Origin: Erwinia sp. E_sp_B01_1
GTDB taxonomy: Bacteria > Pseudomonadota > Gammaproteobacteria > Enterobacterales > Enterobacteriaceae
Direction of reading: 5' to 3'
Length of the DNA stretch: 64,000 nt
Assembly (NCBI RefSeq): GCF_036865545.1
Contig: NZ_CP142208.1
Coordinates: forward strand, 2,170,001-2,234,000
The notes below the pieces were generated by a model. It was not told the origin of the DNA. It did not search any database and worked only from the letters and a program-made list of their open reading frames with translations. This document shows positions 8,419 through 17,359 of the stretch, in pieces. A program made the position numbers and the translations under genes. How positions within the stretch are numbered: position 1 is the stretch's first letter; each line of letters begins with the position of its first letter.

Positions 8419-11390
8419 TAAAATTTCTCCGGGTGGTCGGTGTGTTCAGGCGGAAGGGTGTAACCCTCCTGCTGCCATTTATCCTCGATGGGAAGGTGGG
8501 TAAGGGGCGTACGCTTACCGTAGCGGAAGTTATCTCGCGGCAGCGGACTCCGTTTCAGTGAGCGGTTCAGTTTCTTCATAAAAACGGCAATTTCTTTGTA
8601 GGCGGGGGTGTTGACGTCAGGATCGTGGTGATCGCCGGTCAGCAGGTTGATACCGGGTTTACCGTGATGAATAGGCATAAACAAAATATTGCCTGCCATC
8701 CTTTCTGTCACCACAACTGGCACCTCTACCGTCCCCCTGCGGGAAGTCAGGGAGACCCAGTCCCCTTCATGCAGATCGCGGGCTTTAGCAAGATCGGGGC
8801 CGATCTCCACATACCAGTCAGGCGATAGCGACAGCAGCCGGTTTCCCTTGCCGCTCTGATTGGTTGACTGGAAATGCTCCAGCATACGGCCATTATTGAG
8901 GATCAAGTCGTAATCAGCATCGGCTTCTTCGTCTGGTGATTTCCAGCTGAGAGGGTGAAGCTTTGCCTTGCCATCGGGAAATTTGAACCTGTCGGTATAG
9001 AGCAGGGGCGTATCATTTCCCTCTGCGTCAACCGGCCACTGTTGGGATTGCCAGCCTGATAACCGGGCGTAGCTGACACCGGCAAAAATCGTCGCTATGC
9101 TCGCGGCTTCAGCCATAATCTGTGCCGGATCGGTGTAGTACCAGGGATGCCCAAGGCGTGAGGCCAGATCGGTAAGAATTTCCCAGTCAGGCCTGCTCTG
9201 GCCCAACGGGGGCATAACCTGATAAAACCGCTGTATCCGCCGCTCCGTATTGGCAAACGTGCCCTCTTTTTCCACGCTGGGGCAGCCCGGCAGAACCACG
9301 TCGGCAAATTCTGCGGTACGACTCATAAAGATATCCTGTACCACCATAAACTCCAGACCGCTGAAAGCCTGATGCACATTCGTCGAGTCAGCATCGGAGA
9401 AGGCCGTTTCTTCACCGATGATATACATCGCTTTGATTTTTCCCTCTGCGGCTTCCTGCACCATTTTGAAGTTATCCGCGCCCGCCTTATCCGACAGTGC
9501 CTGCGGATCCACGCCCCAGGCCCTGGCCCATTTCTCACGCATGGCCGGGTCGGTGACTTTCTCATAGCCCGGATAGACATTACTCAGACAGCCAAAATCA
9601 CTGGCACCCTGCACGTTGTTATGCCCGCGCATAGGATAGCCACCGGTTCCCGGCAGGCCGTAGTTTCCGGTGACCAGCAGCAGGTTTGAGAGCGCGGTAC
9701 TGTGATCCGCCCCATGACTGTGTTGGGTAATGCCCATTGCCCACAGAATACACATGCTGGGCGCCCGGCCAATCATCTCTGCGGCTTCGGTCATCTCTTC
9801 CACGCTGAGACCGGTTAATTCACTGGCGTATTCCAGGGTGAAGGGGGCGAGGGAAGCGCGATAAGCCTCAACATCGTTGACTTTTTCCGCCAGGAAAGCC
9901 TCATCGGCATAGCCGTGGTCAAACATATAGCGTGCCATCGCGGAAGCCCAGACCATATCGCTGCCTGGCTTAATGCGCAGATAGCTGTCAGCCCGCTCCG
10001 CCATTTCATTACGACGGGGATCGACGACCAGTAATTTCTGCCCGTGGAATTTATGCGATTGTTTGATTTTGGAGGCGATAACGGGATGATTCTCGGCGAT
10101 ATTGCTGCCAACGATAACGATCAGGGCCGTTTTCTGCAGATCGGTGATGCTGCCAGCATCACCGCCATAGCCCACGGTACGAAACAGACCTTCGGTTGCC
10201 GGGTTCTGACAGTAGCGAGAAGAGTTATCCACGTTATTGGTGCCAAAGATCAGCCTGGCGATTTTTTGTGTCAGATAGGCTTCCTCGTTGCTCGCCTTGC
10301 TTGACCCTATAAATCCAATGCTGTCTCCCCCGTCACGGGCGGCAATTTCACGCAGTTTACGGGCAACCAGGTTCAGCGCTTCGTCCCAGCTTGCGGGCCG
10401 GAAGCGCCCATTTTCTCTGATCAGCGGGGTGGTCAGGCGTGTCGGGCTGTTGACAAAATCCCAGCCAAATTTCCCTTTCAGGCAGGTTGAAATACCGTTA
10501 ACGGGTGCATCCACCACCGGTTGTATCTTCAGGATATGGCGATCGCGGGTCCACATCTCAAAACTACAGCCCACGCCGCAGTAAGTGCAGACCGTTTTGG
10601 TCTTTTTGATTTCATGCTGGCGCATGGCCATATCAATCTTGGAAACGCCGGTGATCGGCTCCATCCCGATGGTAGTCTCAAGAGATTTTACAAAATCAAT
10701 CAACGGCCTTTTCAGATCTGCGGGCATAGCGGTAAAAGGGCCGGCATCGGGCTGCATCGTTTTTTCCAGCAGCGCATTACAGGGACAGACTGTCACGCAG
10801 TGACCGCAACTGACGCAGCTTGATCCCGCTATCTGTTCGCCTCCGTCCCATAACACACGGGGGTGATCGCTGGTGTAATCAATGGAAAGGGTCTCGTTGA
10901 CTTCCACAGTCTGGCAGGCCTCAACGCAGCGTCCACAGAGGATGCACTGATCGGGATCGTAGGTATAAAAGGGGTTGCTGTGATCTTTCTGATAAGGCTT
11001 GGGTTGATAGGGATAATACTGGATGGGGATATGCATATCGGCAACGGTGTTGTGCAGGGTACAGTCGCCTGTATTGTGCTCGCAGACCGTGCAATAAAGT
11101 TCATGCCGGTTAAGAATGCGATCCATTCCCTCCTGCTGGGCCGCCTTAGCCGTTTCCTGCACGCTGGAGATGACCATACCTTGCCTGGTAGTCAGGGAGC
11201 ATCCCCGCACCAGTTCCCCCTCAAACTGTACCCAACAGACATCACAACTCTGAAGCGGTGACAGTGCCTGATGATAACAAACGTGCGGCAGGGTTTTACC
11301 CTGCGCGGTGAGGAAATCAATTAAGGGTTCACCTTCATTACCCGTTAACTGTTCCCCATTAAAAACCAGGGTACATGTTTTTGCGCTCAT
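8418..11390 (-). CDS. Molybdopterin-dependent formate dehydrogenase catalytic subunit (ForC/YrhE-like)
   Basis: A 990-residue fusion of NuoG-like iron-sulfur modules and a Mo/W-bisPGD oxidoreductase. From the ATG at 11390 the [2Fe-2S] cysteines are 38, 49, 52 and 64; the His-Cys3 site is H96, C100, C103, C110. Two ferredoxin-type [4Fe-4S] sites follow (149/152/155/159 and 192/195/198/202), then the cluster next to molybdenum (268, 271, 275, 303). The Mo ligand position is Cys394 in RYCQNPATEGL; the next residue is Gln, where canonical FDHs have His. An ATG at 11462 gives a 24-residue unconserved extension, so 11390 is preferred. It is first in the operon with DUF1641, cioA and cioB. Confidence 0.9.
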   Translation of the reverse strand: MSAKTCTLVFNGEQLTGNEGEPLIDFLTAQGKTLPHVCYHQALSPLQSCDVCWVQFEGELVRGCSLTTRQGMVISSVQETAKAAQQEGMDRILNRHELYCTVCEHNTGDCTLHNTVADMHIPIQYYPYQPKPYQKDHSNPFYTYDPDQCILCGRCVEACQTVEVNETLSIDYTSDHPRVLWDGGEQIAGSSCVSCGHCVTVCPCNALLEKTMQPDAGPFTAMPADLKRPLIDFVKSLETTIGMEPITGVSKIDMAMRQHEIKKTKTVCTYCGVGCSFEMWTRDRHILKIQPVVDAPVNGISTCLKGKFGWDFVNSPTRLTTPLIRENGRFRPASWDEALNLVARKLREIAARDGGDSIGFIGSSKASNEEAYLTQKIARLIFGTNNVDNSSRYCQNPATEGLFRTVGYGGDAGSITDLQKTALIVIVGSNIAENHPVIASKIKQSHKFHGQKLLVVDPRRNEMAERADSYLRIKPGSDMVWASAMARYMFDHGYADEAFLAEKVNDVEAYRASLAPFTLEYASELTGLSVEEMTEAAEMIGRAPSMCILWAMGITQHSHGADHSTALSNLLLVTGNYGLPGTGGYPMRGHNNVQGASDFGCLSNVYPGYEKVTDPAMREKWARAWGVDPQALSDKAGADNFKMVQEAAEGKIKAMYIIGEETAFSDADSTNVHQAFSGLEFMVVQDIFMSRTAEFADVVLPGCPSVEKEGTFANTERRIQRFYQVMPPLGQSRPDWEILTDLASRLGHPWYYTDPAQIMAEAASIATIFAGVSYARLSGWQSQQWPVDAEGNDTPLLYTDRFKFPDGKAKLHPLSWKSPDEEADADYDLILNNGRMLEHFQSTNQSGKGNRLLSLSPDWYVEIGPDLAKARDLHEGDWVSLTSRRGTVEVPVVVTERMAGNILFMPIHHGKPGINLLTGDHHDPDVNTPAYKEIAVFMKKLNRSLKRSPLPRDNFRYGKRTPLTHLPIEDKWQQEGYTLPPEHTDHPEKF

Positions 11391-11591
11391 TACGTTCTCT
11401 CTGACACGACATTGCGTTAACGCTTCCCGGCTGTTTGTGCCTTCCACTGGCTTTTTATTCATAATATCTCTGCATTTAGCCTGGGTGCTGTTTAAAGGGT
11501 TGTCACGGACCAGGCGGTAAAAAATGGGTAACCAGGTGTGAATTAAATAGCCGTAGCTAAAGCGTAAAAGGCAGGGCAGAATTAAACGCTT

Positions 11592-11609
11592 TCACCGGTT
11601 AACAGGTGA
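11592..11609. promoter_or_regulatory. 18-bp near-perfect palindrome upstream of the formate dehydrogenase operon
   Basis: TCACCGGTTAACAGGTGA is palindromic at 16 of 18 positions, including a central GTTAAC. It lies about 200 bases upstream of the preferred start in the non-coding region before the operon. A dimeric regulator site is a guess. Confidence 0.3.
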
Positions 11610-11726
11610 TTAAAGTCAGAGATATTCTCGCCAGGTCATTCAGATGTGAAAGGAGGCCAGTGAAAAATAGGTAACTGGCGGGAAAAAAGTTTGGGAAACA
11701 AATCAGATAAAAGCTTGGGGGTAGCC

Positions 11727-11891
11727 CTGGTGAGAAATTTGGGAAGCGTATTGGACAGAATTTTGAGGAAAGGCTGGAGAGAAATTTGGGGAGCGTATTG
11801 GACAGAATTTCGAGGACAGGCTGGAGAGAAATTTGGGAAGCGTAGCGAACAGAATTTTGAGGACAGGCTGGACAAAACTTCAGGAAGCAAA
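11727..11891. repeat. 47-bp tandem repeat, 3.5 copies
   Basis: Three full units (11727-11773, 11774-11820, 11821-11867) and a degenerate half unit (11868-11891). Each starts CTGG-GAGAAATTTGGG and contains GACAGAATTT-GAGGA. The unit length is not a multiple of three, and both strands carry accidental ORFs. It sits in the non-coding gap between the formate dehydrogenase operon and the KGG protein gene (11391-11985), which otherwise holds no gene I can support. Confidence 0.85.
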
Positions 11892-11909
11892 TGGGCTGGC
11901 GCTACGTTC

Positions 11910-11945
11910 GGGGTTTGCCCAGTGCTACTGTCTGATGCAAACCCC
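11910..11945. terminator. GGGGTTTGC/GCAAACCCC hairpin
   Basis: Perfect 9-base inverted repeat (11910-11918 and 11937-11945) with an 18-base loop, just downstream of the KGG gene on the minus strand. It may terminate that gene or be the edge of the repeat block; no U-tract is evident. Confidence 0.35.
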
Positions 11946-11985
11946 AAAGTGAGTAGTGGATCATCGATAATCTCTTACGTCAACG

Positions 11986-12204
11986 CTATTTCTTTCCACC
12001 TTTACGGCCAGCTTCAGCCGCTTTTTCGGGATTATCTTTAAAGCTTCCTCCACTCTTTCCTCCCTCCTTCTTATCTGATTGAGAACTCTTTCCGGTATCG
12101 CTTTTGGCATTTTTTTCGCTGCTCTGTCCGCCTTTTTTTCCTGCTGCAGACGCTTTTTCTTTGTCGTCTGCAAAATTTCCTGCTCCGCCGCGTTGGCCAG
12201 TCAT
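11986..12204 (-). CDS. KGG-repeat stress-induced protein (YciG/GsiB-like)
   Basis: A 72-residue, extremely hydrophilic protein made of Gly/Lys-rich repeats (GNFADDKEKASAAGKKGG near the start, NPEKAAEAGRKGGKK at the end) with a Ser/Lys/Asp-rich middle. These are the KGG motifs of general stress proteins such as E. coli YciG and Bacillus GsiB, thought to be disordered desiccation/stress proteins. The ATG at 12204 (MTGQRGGAGNF) is chosen because GAGGG lies about 8 bases upstream and the longer frame has no homologous N-terminus. RpoS control would be expected from the family but is not visible. Confidence 0.85.
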   Translation of the reverse strand: MTGQRGGAGNFADDKEKASAAGKKGGQSSEKNAKSDTGKSSQSDKKEGGKSGGSFKDNPEKAAEAGRKGGKK

Positions 12205-12716
12205 AATTGAACCCTCATATTGATTTTTATGTACATTCCCTTTAATTTTCTCCTCCGTCAGTACACTGTTTAAGCTAGGTCCATAAGCCAAATTTTGCAA
12301 GAAAAGGTATTGCGGAAAAATATCCGGCAGCGGCCTGGCTAACTAACTGAATAAATGGTATTTGTGCGGAAATAAAAATTCTTACAATTTAAAAAGAATT
12401 AAAATTAGAGCTGAAAAATTCAGGCTAATTTTCCTTTAAAAAACTTAAATATTTTTTATTACAGAAAACTAAAAATAAACTCATTAGTTATCATTGAACT
12501 ATAAAACACGCCCGCTTTATTGGGGGAGTGTTTTTTATACCCCTGATTTTTTCAGGGCGGCCAGCCTTTATTTAGTATTCGCTTTTTTTTACCGCTAATT
12601 GTGACCAGGTTCGCATAATTATTTCTTCAGGGCGAGTGCCCACCCGTAGGCTGTGCCAACCGTGCATAAGCTTATTCAGGCTTATTAATGACGTTATGAA
12701 TTTCTGAGGAGACATC
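12205..12716. other. AT-rich intergenic region with two tandem hairpins
   Basis: A 512-base region, very AT-rich between about 12360 and 12500. No gene is supported. It contains the promoter of the KGG gene (minus strand) and two hairpins at 12501-12557 described separately. The GTG gene at 12717 has its ribosome-binding site TGAGGAG at 12704-12710. Confidence 0.6.
12501..12557. terminator. Tandem hairpins
   Basis: The first pairs ATAAAACAC (12501-12509) with GTGTTTTTTAT (12529-12539) and runs into T residues, like a rho-independent terminator for rightward transcripts. The second pairs CCCTGA (12541-12546) with TCAGGG (12552-12557). No annotated upstream gene on the plus strand explains them, so their purpose is open. 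Confidence 0.45.
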
Positions 12717-13580
12717 GTGAAAGTACACCATCTCAATTGTGGCTGTATGTGCCCCTATGGCGGGGCGTTATATGACGGGTTCAGTAAAGGCCTTAAAGCT
12801 CATCTGGTCTGTCACTGCCTGCTTATTGAAACAGCGAGCCACGGCCTGGTACTGGTCGATACGGGATTTGGCAGTGAAGATCTCAGACCCGCCGGGAGTC
12901 GAATCGCGACGTTCTTTAAGATAATGAATAATATTCAGTACGATCGCTCACTGACCGCTTTATCACAGATTCAGGCACTGGGGTTCAACGCCTCTGACGT
13001 GCGGCATATTATTCTGACTCATCTCGATTTTGATCATGCCGGGGGCCTCAGCGATTTCCCGCAGGCGCAAATTCATCTTATGCAGCGCGAAATTGATACC
13101 TCCCGGCAGCGTCATAGCTGGCTTACGCGTTCACGCTATCGGCCGGGCCAGTGGGGAGCCACATCAGGCTGGGTGGGATATCAGGCTGCCGGTGAAAAAT
13201 GGTTCGGTTTTGATGCGGTCACGGCGTTAAAAGGGCTGCCCCCTGAAATAGTTATGATCCCTCTGGCTGGGCATACTCTGGGCCATGCAGGTATCGCCAT
13301 CCAGACCAGTACCGGCTGGCTGCTTCATGGTGGCGACGCCTGGTTTTATCGCGGTGAAAAAGAGGCGGACAACCATCATTGCACCCCCGGGCTGCGCTTT
13401 TATCAGTGGATGATGGCAATGGATAACCAGGCCAGAAGGCGTAACCAGCAACGTCTGCGTGAACTCTCCGGGCAGCATGGTGCTGAGATCGCGCTTTTTT
13501 GCAGTCATGATGCTCTGGAGTTAAAACAGATGGCCTCTCTTCATCCCTTTTCATCCGCTGGCTCAAATCAGGGTCAGTAA
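12717..13580 (+). CDS. MBL fold metallo-hydrolase (lactonase-like)
   Basis: A 287-residue metallo-beta-lactamase-fold hydrolase with the zinc motif HLDFDHAGG (near residues 102-110), later metal ligands in AGHTLGHAG, the GGDAWFYRG segment and a C-terminal SHD. This layout matches the N-acyl-homoserine lactonase/AttM-like subgroup, but many members act on other esters or lactones, so quorum quenching is not claimed. The start is GTG at 12717 with TGAGGAG 6 bases upstream. A CGCGG/CCGCG hairpin follows at 13582-13608. It stands alone upstream of the SDR gene. Confidence 0.85.
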   Translation: MKVHHLNCGCMCPYGGALYDGFSKGLKAHLVCHCLLIETASHGLVLVDTGFGSEDLRPAGSRIATFFKIMNNIQYDRSLTALSQIQALGFNASDVRHIILTHLDFDHAGGLSDFPQAQIHLMQREIDTSRQRHSWLTRSRYRPGQWGATSGWVGYQAAGEKWFGFDAVTALKGLPPEIVMIPLAGHTLGHAGIAIQTSTGWLLHGGDAWFYRGEKEADNHHCTPGLRFYQWMMAMDNQARRRNQQRLRELSGQHGAEIALFCSHDALELKQMASLHPFSSAGSNQGQ

Positions 13581-13765
13581 TCGCGGATAATAAATGAAAT
13601 AAACCGCGCATTCTAAAAACAGGGGACGCTTCTACCGGTCGATTTTTATCTTTTTATAAAGCAAAGGAGAGAGATAAACAGGCAATCAATATTCATCGCC
13701 TGGATGAAAAGCCTGAATCTGTCCTATGCTTGAGAACCAGACCGCATAATTCCGAGGAGATAATG

Positions 13766-14674
13766 ATGAGCAGCAACAATGATATTCTGGCTTCGCAAAA
13801 CAGCATTTCACCAGCAGATTATCCAAAGCCACCATTCGACCGACAGAAGCAGCCGTTCCCCGGTCTTGCGTCAAAACTGGTTCCCCGTCCGGATCATGGT
13901 GAAACCTCTTACAAGGGCAGCGGTCGTCTGCAGGGGCGGAAGGCCCTGATTACCGGCGGTGACTCAGGGATTGGTCGGGCAGCGGCTATAGCGTTCGCCC
14001 GTGAAGGGGCTGACGTTGCCATTAATTACCTGCCTGAAGAGGAAGAAGATGCCCGTGAAGTGATTGAGCTTATTCGCGCTGAAGGGCGCAAGGCCGTAGC
14101 CATCCCGGGTGATATTCGTGAGGAAGCTTTTTGTCAGCAGCTCGTCAGACAAGCTGGGGAAGAACTCGGCGGGATGGACATCCTGGTGAATAATGCCGGT
14201 CGTCAGCAGTTCCGGGAGTCGATAAGAGACCTCTCTACTGAAGATTTTGATGCCACCTTCAAAACAAACGTTTATGCCATGTTCTGGATCACCAAGGCCG
14301 CGCTGGACCTGCTGCCCCGCGGTGCATCAATCATCAACACCTCTTCTGTACAAGCCTACCAGCCCAGTGAAACGCTGCTGGATTATGCCCAGACCAAAGC
14401 CTGTATTGCCGCTTTTACCAAATCGCTGGCCCAACAACTGGCACCTGAAGGGATCCGTGTTAATGCCATAGCCCCCGGGCCTTACTGGACGGTATTGCAG
14501 GCCTGTGGCGGTCAACCCCAGGAGAAGCTGGAGCAATTTGGCGCTCAGGCACCGCTGGGCCGTCCTGGTCAACCGGCCGAGATAGCCGCGCTCTACGTAA
14601 CCCTGGCTTCCAGTGAAACCAGCTACTGTTCCGGCCAGGTTTGGTGCTCTGACGGCGGCACGGGTACGTTGTAA
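13766..14674 (+). CDS. SDR family oxidoreductase, second copy
   Basis: A 302-residue short-chain dehydrogenase almost colinear with the gene at 2285-3178. It has the same Pro-rich N-terminal extension, TGGDSGIG motif, [21 protein letters not shown] and C-terminal [22 protein letters not shown] ending. AGGAG at 13755-13759 lies 6 bases before the ATG at 13766 (a second ATG at 13763 is possible; the TTG at 13730 is not credible). It precedes the zinc dehydrogenase by 84 bases; between them TCACTCCCT/AGGGAGTGA (14691-14725) forms a hairpin that may attenuate readthrough. The two copies suggest duplication or independent acquisition. Confidence 0.92.
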   Translation: MSSNNDILASQNSISPADYPKPPFDRQKQPFPGLASKLVPRPDHGETSYKGSGRLQGRKALITGGDSGIGRAAAIAFAREGADVAINYLPEEEEDAREVIELIRAEGRKAVAIPGDIREEAFCQQLVRQAGEELGGMDILVNNAGRQQFRESIRDLSTEDFDATFKTNVYAMFWITKAALDLLPRGASIINTSSVQAYQPSETLLDYAQTKACIAAFTKSLAQQLAPEGIRVNAIAPGPYWTVLQACGGQPQEKLEQFGAQAPLGRPGQPAEIAALYVTLASSETSYCSGQVWCSDGGTGTL

Positions 14675-14757
14675 TTTACTTTTTATAAGCTCACTCCCTC
14701 AGGATTTCACAACTTCAGGGAGTGATTGCCCTCTCTCTGACCCTCTGGAGCTTAAAC

Positions 14758-15951
14758 ATGAAAGCCTTAACCTATCATGGCCCACATAAAGTCAGCGTCG
14801 ATACGATGCCCGATCCCACTATTGAAGCCTCAGACGATATCATTCTCCGCGTCACCGCCACGGCCATTTGTGGCTCAGATCTGCATCTTTTTCGTGGAAA
14901 AATCCCGGGCACCGGCCACGGCGATATCTTTGGCCATGAGTTTATGGGCGAAGTGGTGGAAGCGGGTCGTGACGTGACCGCAGTCGCCAAAGGCGATCGG
15001 GTCGTTATCCCTTTTGTAATAGCCTGCGGTGACTGTTTCTTCTGCCATCTCAGCCAGTACGCCGCCTGCGAAAACACCAACAGCGGCAGAGGGGCTATCC
15101 TTAACAAAAAAAATATCACCCCACCGGCCGCGCTCTTTGGCTTCAGTAAACTCTATGGTGGGATACCGGGCGGGCAGGCGGAATATGTCCGGGTGCCGAA
15201 AGCCAACACCGGCCCCTTTAAAGTGCCCGATTTCCTGCCTGATGAAAAAGTCCTGTTCCTTTCCGATATTCTCCCCACCGCGTGGCAGGCCGTTAAAAAC
15301 GCGGAGGTGAAGCAGGGCTCCAGCGTGGCGATTTTTGGTGCGGGTCCGGTCGGTCTTTTGAGTGCAGCCTGTGCCCGGCTGGCCGGTGCAGAGCAGATTT
15401 TCATGATTGACCACAATGACTACCGGCTGGAATTTGCCCGCCAGTGCTACGGCGTCATCCCCATTAATTTTGACCAGAATGACGATCCTGCTGCCTGGAT
15501 TATCGACAATACAACCGGACACCGTGGCGTGGATGCGGTAATTGATGCGGTAGGATTTGAAGCGAAAGGCAGCCTGACGGAGACCGTATTAAGCACGCTG
15601 AAAATAGAGGGAAGCAGCGGTAAGGCCCTGCGTCAGTGCATTGCCGCGGTAAGGCGTGGGGGCATCGTTAGCGTGCCGGGCGTTTATGCCGGCTTTATTC
15701 ATGGATTCCTGTTTGGTGATGCTTTCGATAAAGGGCTGACGTTCAAAATGGGCCAGACGCATGTGCATGCTTATCTGCCGGAGTTACTGGCACTGATCGA
15801 AAGTGGCCATCTTAAACCGGAAGAGATCGTTACCCACCACCTGCCGCTGTCGGAAGCCGCGCGCGGGTATGAAATCTTCGAAAAGCGCCAGGAAGAGTGC
15901 CGTAAAGTCATTCTGGTACCGGGTATGCGGTCTGAAGAAGCGACATTCTGA
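14758..15951 (+). CDS. Zinc-dependent alcohol dehydrogenase, glutathione-independent formaldehyde dehydrogenase-like
   Basis: A 398-residue medium-chain dehydrogenase. The catalytic zinc site is ICGSDLH plus GHEFMGEV; structural zinc cysteines are in the [20 protein letters not shown] region; the NAD-binding motif is [19 protein letters not shown]. Overall length and the segments [26 protein letters not shown] and [10 protein letters not shown] match the Pseudomonas-type formaldehyde dismutase/dehydrogenase group. The ATG at 14758 follows TGGAG by 7 bases; the upstream GTG frame adds unconserved residues. A role in aldehyde oxidation is plausible; substrate specificity is inferred only from the family. 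Confidence 0.88.
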   Translation: MKALTYHGPHKVSVDTMPDPTIEASDDIILRVTATAICGSDLHLFRGKIPGTGHGDIFGHEFMGEVVEAGRDVTAVAKGDRVVIPFVIACGDCFFCHLSQYAACENTNSGRGAILNKKNITPPAALFGFSKLYGGIPGGQAEYVRVPKANTGPFKVPDFLPDEKVLFLSDILPTAWQAVKNAEVKQGSSVAIFGAGPVGLLSAACARLAGAEQIFMIDHNDYRLEFARQCYGVIPINFDQNDDPAAWIIDNTTGHRGVDAVIDAVGFEAKGSLTETVLSTLKIEGSSGKALRQCIAAVRRGGIVSVPGVYAGFIHGFLFGDAFDKGLTFKMGQTHVHAYLPELLALIESGHLKPEEIVTHHLPLSEAARGYEIFEKRQEECRKVILVPGMRSEEATF

Positions 15952-15975
15952 GTCTCTTTCTGCATAAGCAATACC

Positions 15976-16001
15976 GCACCTGAACTCTCCGGTTCAGGTG
16001 C
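15976..16001. terminator. Hairpin after zinc dehydrogenase gene
   Basis: Perfect 10-base inverted repeat GCACCTGAAC (15976-15985) and GTTCAGGTGC (15992-16001) with a 6-base loop, 25 bases after the stop. A weak T-rich run follows. Likely terminator. Confidence 0.6.
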
Positions 16002-16225
16002 ATCTCTTCAGGATAAAGAGAGTAACTAAAACAGTCAGTAACATCATGTTGCGGCGGGTATTGTAATAGCCACTAATTGGCCAGGCTAAGGGTTAATTAA
16101 CCTTTGATATTGAACTAAGTAAAATAAGAGCCGGACAGTCTGTTTTTTTTCAGATATTGGCTAATTGAAGAGGCGTGGGGATTGCCTGATAATAGCTTGT
16201 CCTTCCCACTATAAGTTTACTAAAA

Positions 16226-17269
16226 ATGAACAGCAGGCTTAACGGTCTTGATCTTTTACGATCTGTTATTATGATCTTTGGTCCCACCTTCCATGCATCT
16301 ATGCTCTATAGCGGAGCGTGGGGATTTGACTACCAGCTGCAACGAAACGAATCTGTAGTTGATCTTCTCAATCTCACGCACCCTTTCAGAATGGGATTGT
16401 TTTTTATTATCTCCGGCTTTTTTTCCGCTTTAATTATCACTAAAAAAGGCCCACAACATTTTGTCGAAAGCAGAAAGAAAAAACTGATTAAGCCAACGCT
16501 GCTTGCAGGTTTAATTACGTTGCCCCTGATTGCATTAGAAATGTATTTTTTGTTCGAAGACACCGATCTGTCTGATTACCTGAGCTACAAGCACCTGTGG
16601 TTCCTGGTGGTGCTCTGCCAGTTAAGCCTGCTGCTGATGTCTTCCCCTGCCAGGATAACACGAGGCATATCGGGGCTGGCTCAGCACCTTAACCGGTGGA
16701 GCTGGATCGGCATCTTCGCTCTTTTTGCGGCAGTAAACTGTGCATGCGTGGTGATAAGCAAAGTAGCGAGTAATACTCTGCCATCCCTGATACTGGATCT
16801 GACCGAGTTAATTAATCTTATCCAGTACACGCCTTACTTTTTTACTGGTATGATTTTGTACTTTCTTAATAAAGATATTTCTGCACGAAGTGCTCTGGCG
16901 TTATCTGCGATCTATTTTATCTGGTACCTTTGCAGCGTTATTTTTGAAGGTCAGATGAAATTAGCGTTAAGCCTGAGCAGGGTGGTGGCAGTTCTGGCCA
17001 TGTGCCTGGCTATTTTTTACACCTTCAAAAATCTTAAAATAAAAGACAGCCCTGCCATATCAGCCTTATCGAAGCTGGCGTTGCCTTTCTATTTAACGCA
17101 TCTGCCGATTCTAATTTTTTTAGGGTGGGTCTGGAGTGAAAGTGCTTTATCAAAGGATCCCGTGCTCTTTTTAACCTACGCGGTGCTGCTCAATATAGTG
17201 CTGAGTTTCTTACTCTCGATGCTGATCAAAAAAAGCCACTCCATGTCACGCCTGTTGGGACTGGCCTAG
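16226..17269 (+). CDS. Acyltransferase 3 family membrane protein (OpgC-like)
   Basis: A 347-residue integral membrane protein with about ten hydrophobic segments. The N-terminus LNGLDLLRSVIMIFGPTFHA and the segment HPFRMGLFFIISGFFSALII, followed by a basic ESRKKKLIKP loop, match the acyltransferase 3 family and resemble OpgC/MdoC, which succinylates periplasmic glucans. The conserved FH and the R in the second segment fit the acyl-transfer site. The gene is more AT-rich than its neighbours and stands alone, which hints at transfer. O-acetylation of a surface glycan is an equally good guess. Confidence 0.75.
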   Translation: MNSRLNGLDLLRSVIMIFGPTFHASMLYSGAWGFDYQLQRNESVVDLLNLTHPFRMGLFFIISGFFSALIITKKGPQHFVESRKKKLIKPTLLAGLITLPLIALEMYFLFEDTDLSDYLSYKHLWFLVVLCQLSLLLMSSPARITRGISGLAQHLNRWSWIGIFALFAAVNCACVVISKVASNTLPSLILDLTELINLIQYTPYFFTGMILYFLNKDISARSALALSAIYFIWYLCSVIFEGQMKLALSLSRVVAVLAMCLAIFYTFKNLKIKDSPAISALSKLALPFYLTHLPILIFLGWVWSESALSKDPVLFLTYAVLLNIVLSFLLSMLIKKSHSMSRLLGLA

Positions 17270-17307
17270 CAGAAAGCCATACCGGGGATACTAAATCGTC
17301 CTGTTCA

Positions 17308-17334
17308 GTCACCCCCGCCGTGTGTGGGGGTGAC
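17308..17334. terminator. Hairpin between convergent genes
   Basis: Perfect 9-base inverted repeat GTCACCCCC (17308-17316) / GGGGGTGAC (17326-17334), 9-base loop, between the acyltransferase and the SsuA-like gene, which converge. Confidence 0.6.
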
Positions 17335-17359
17335 CGTGTAAGCAAAGGCTTACTGCTCC

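Noticed and set aside
10200..10215. Selenocysteine codon in the formate dehydrogenase
   Set aside because: The catalytic position is an ordinary Cys codon; no in-frame TGA is present.
11727..11891. CRISPR array
   Set aside because: The repeats are contiguous without unique spacers, and no cas genes are nearby.
11691..12041. 116-residue plus-strand ORF and a 103-residue minus-strand ORF across the 47-bp repeats
   Set aside because: The unit is not a multiple of three, no ribosome-binding site is present, and the translation is simply the repeat read in shifting frames.
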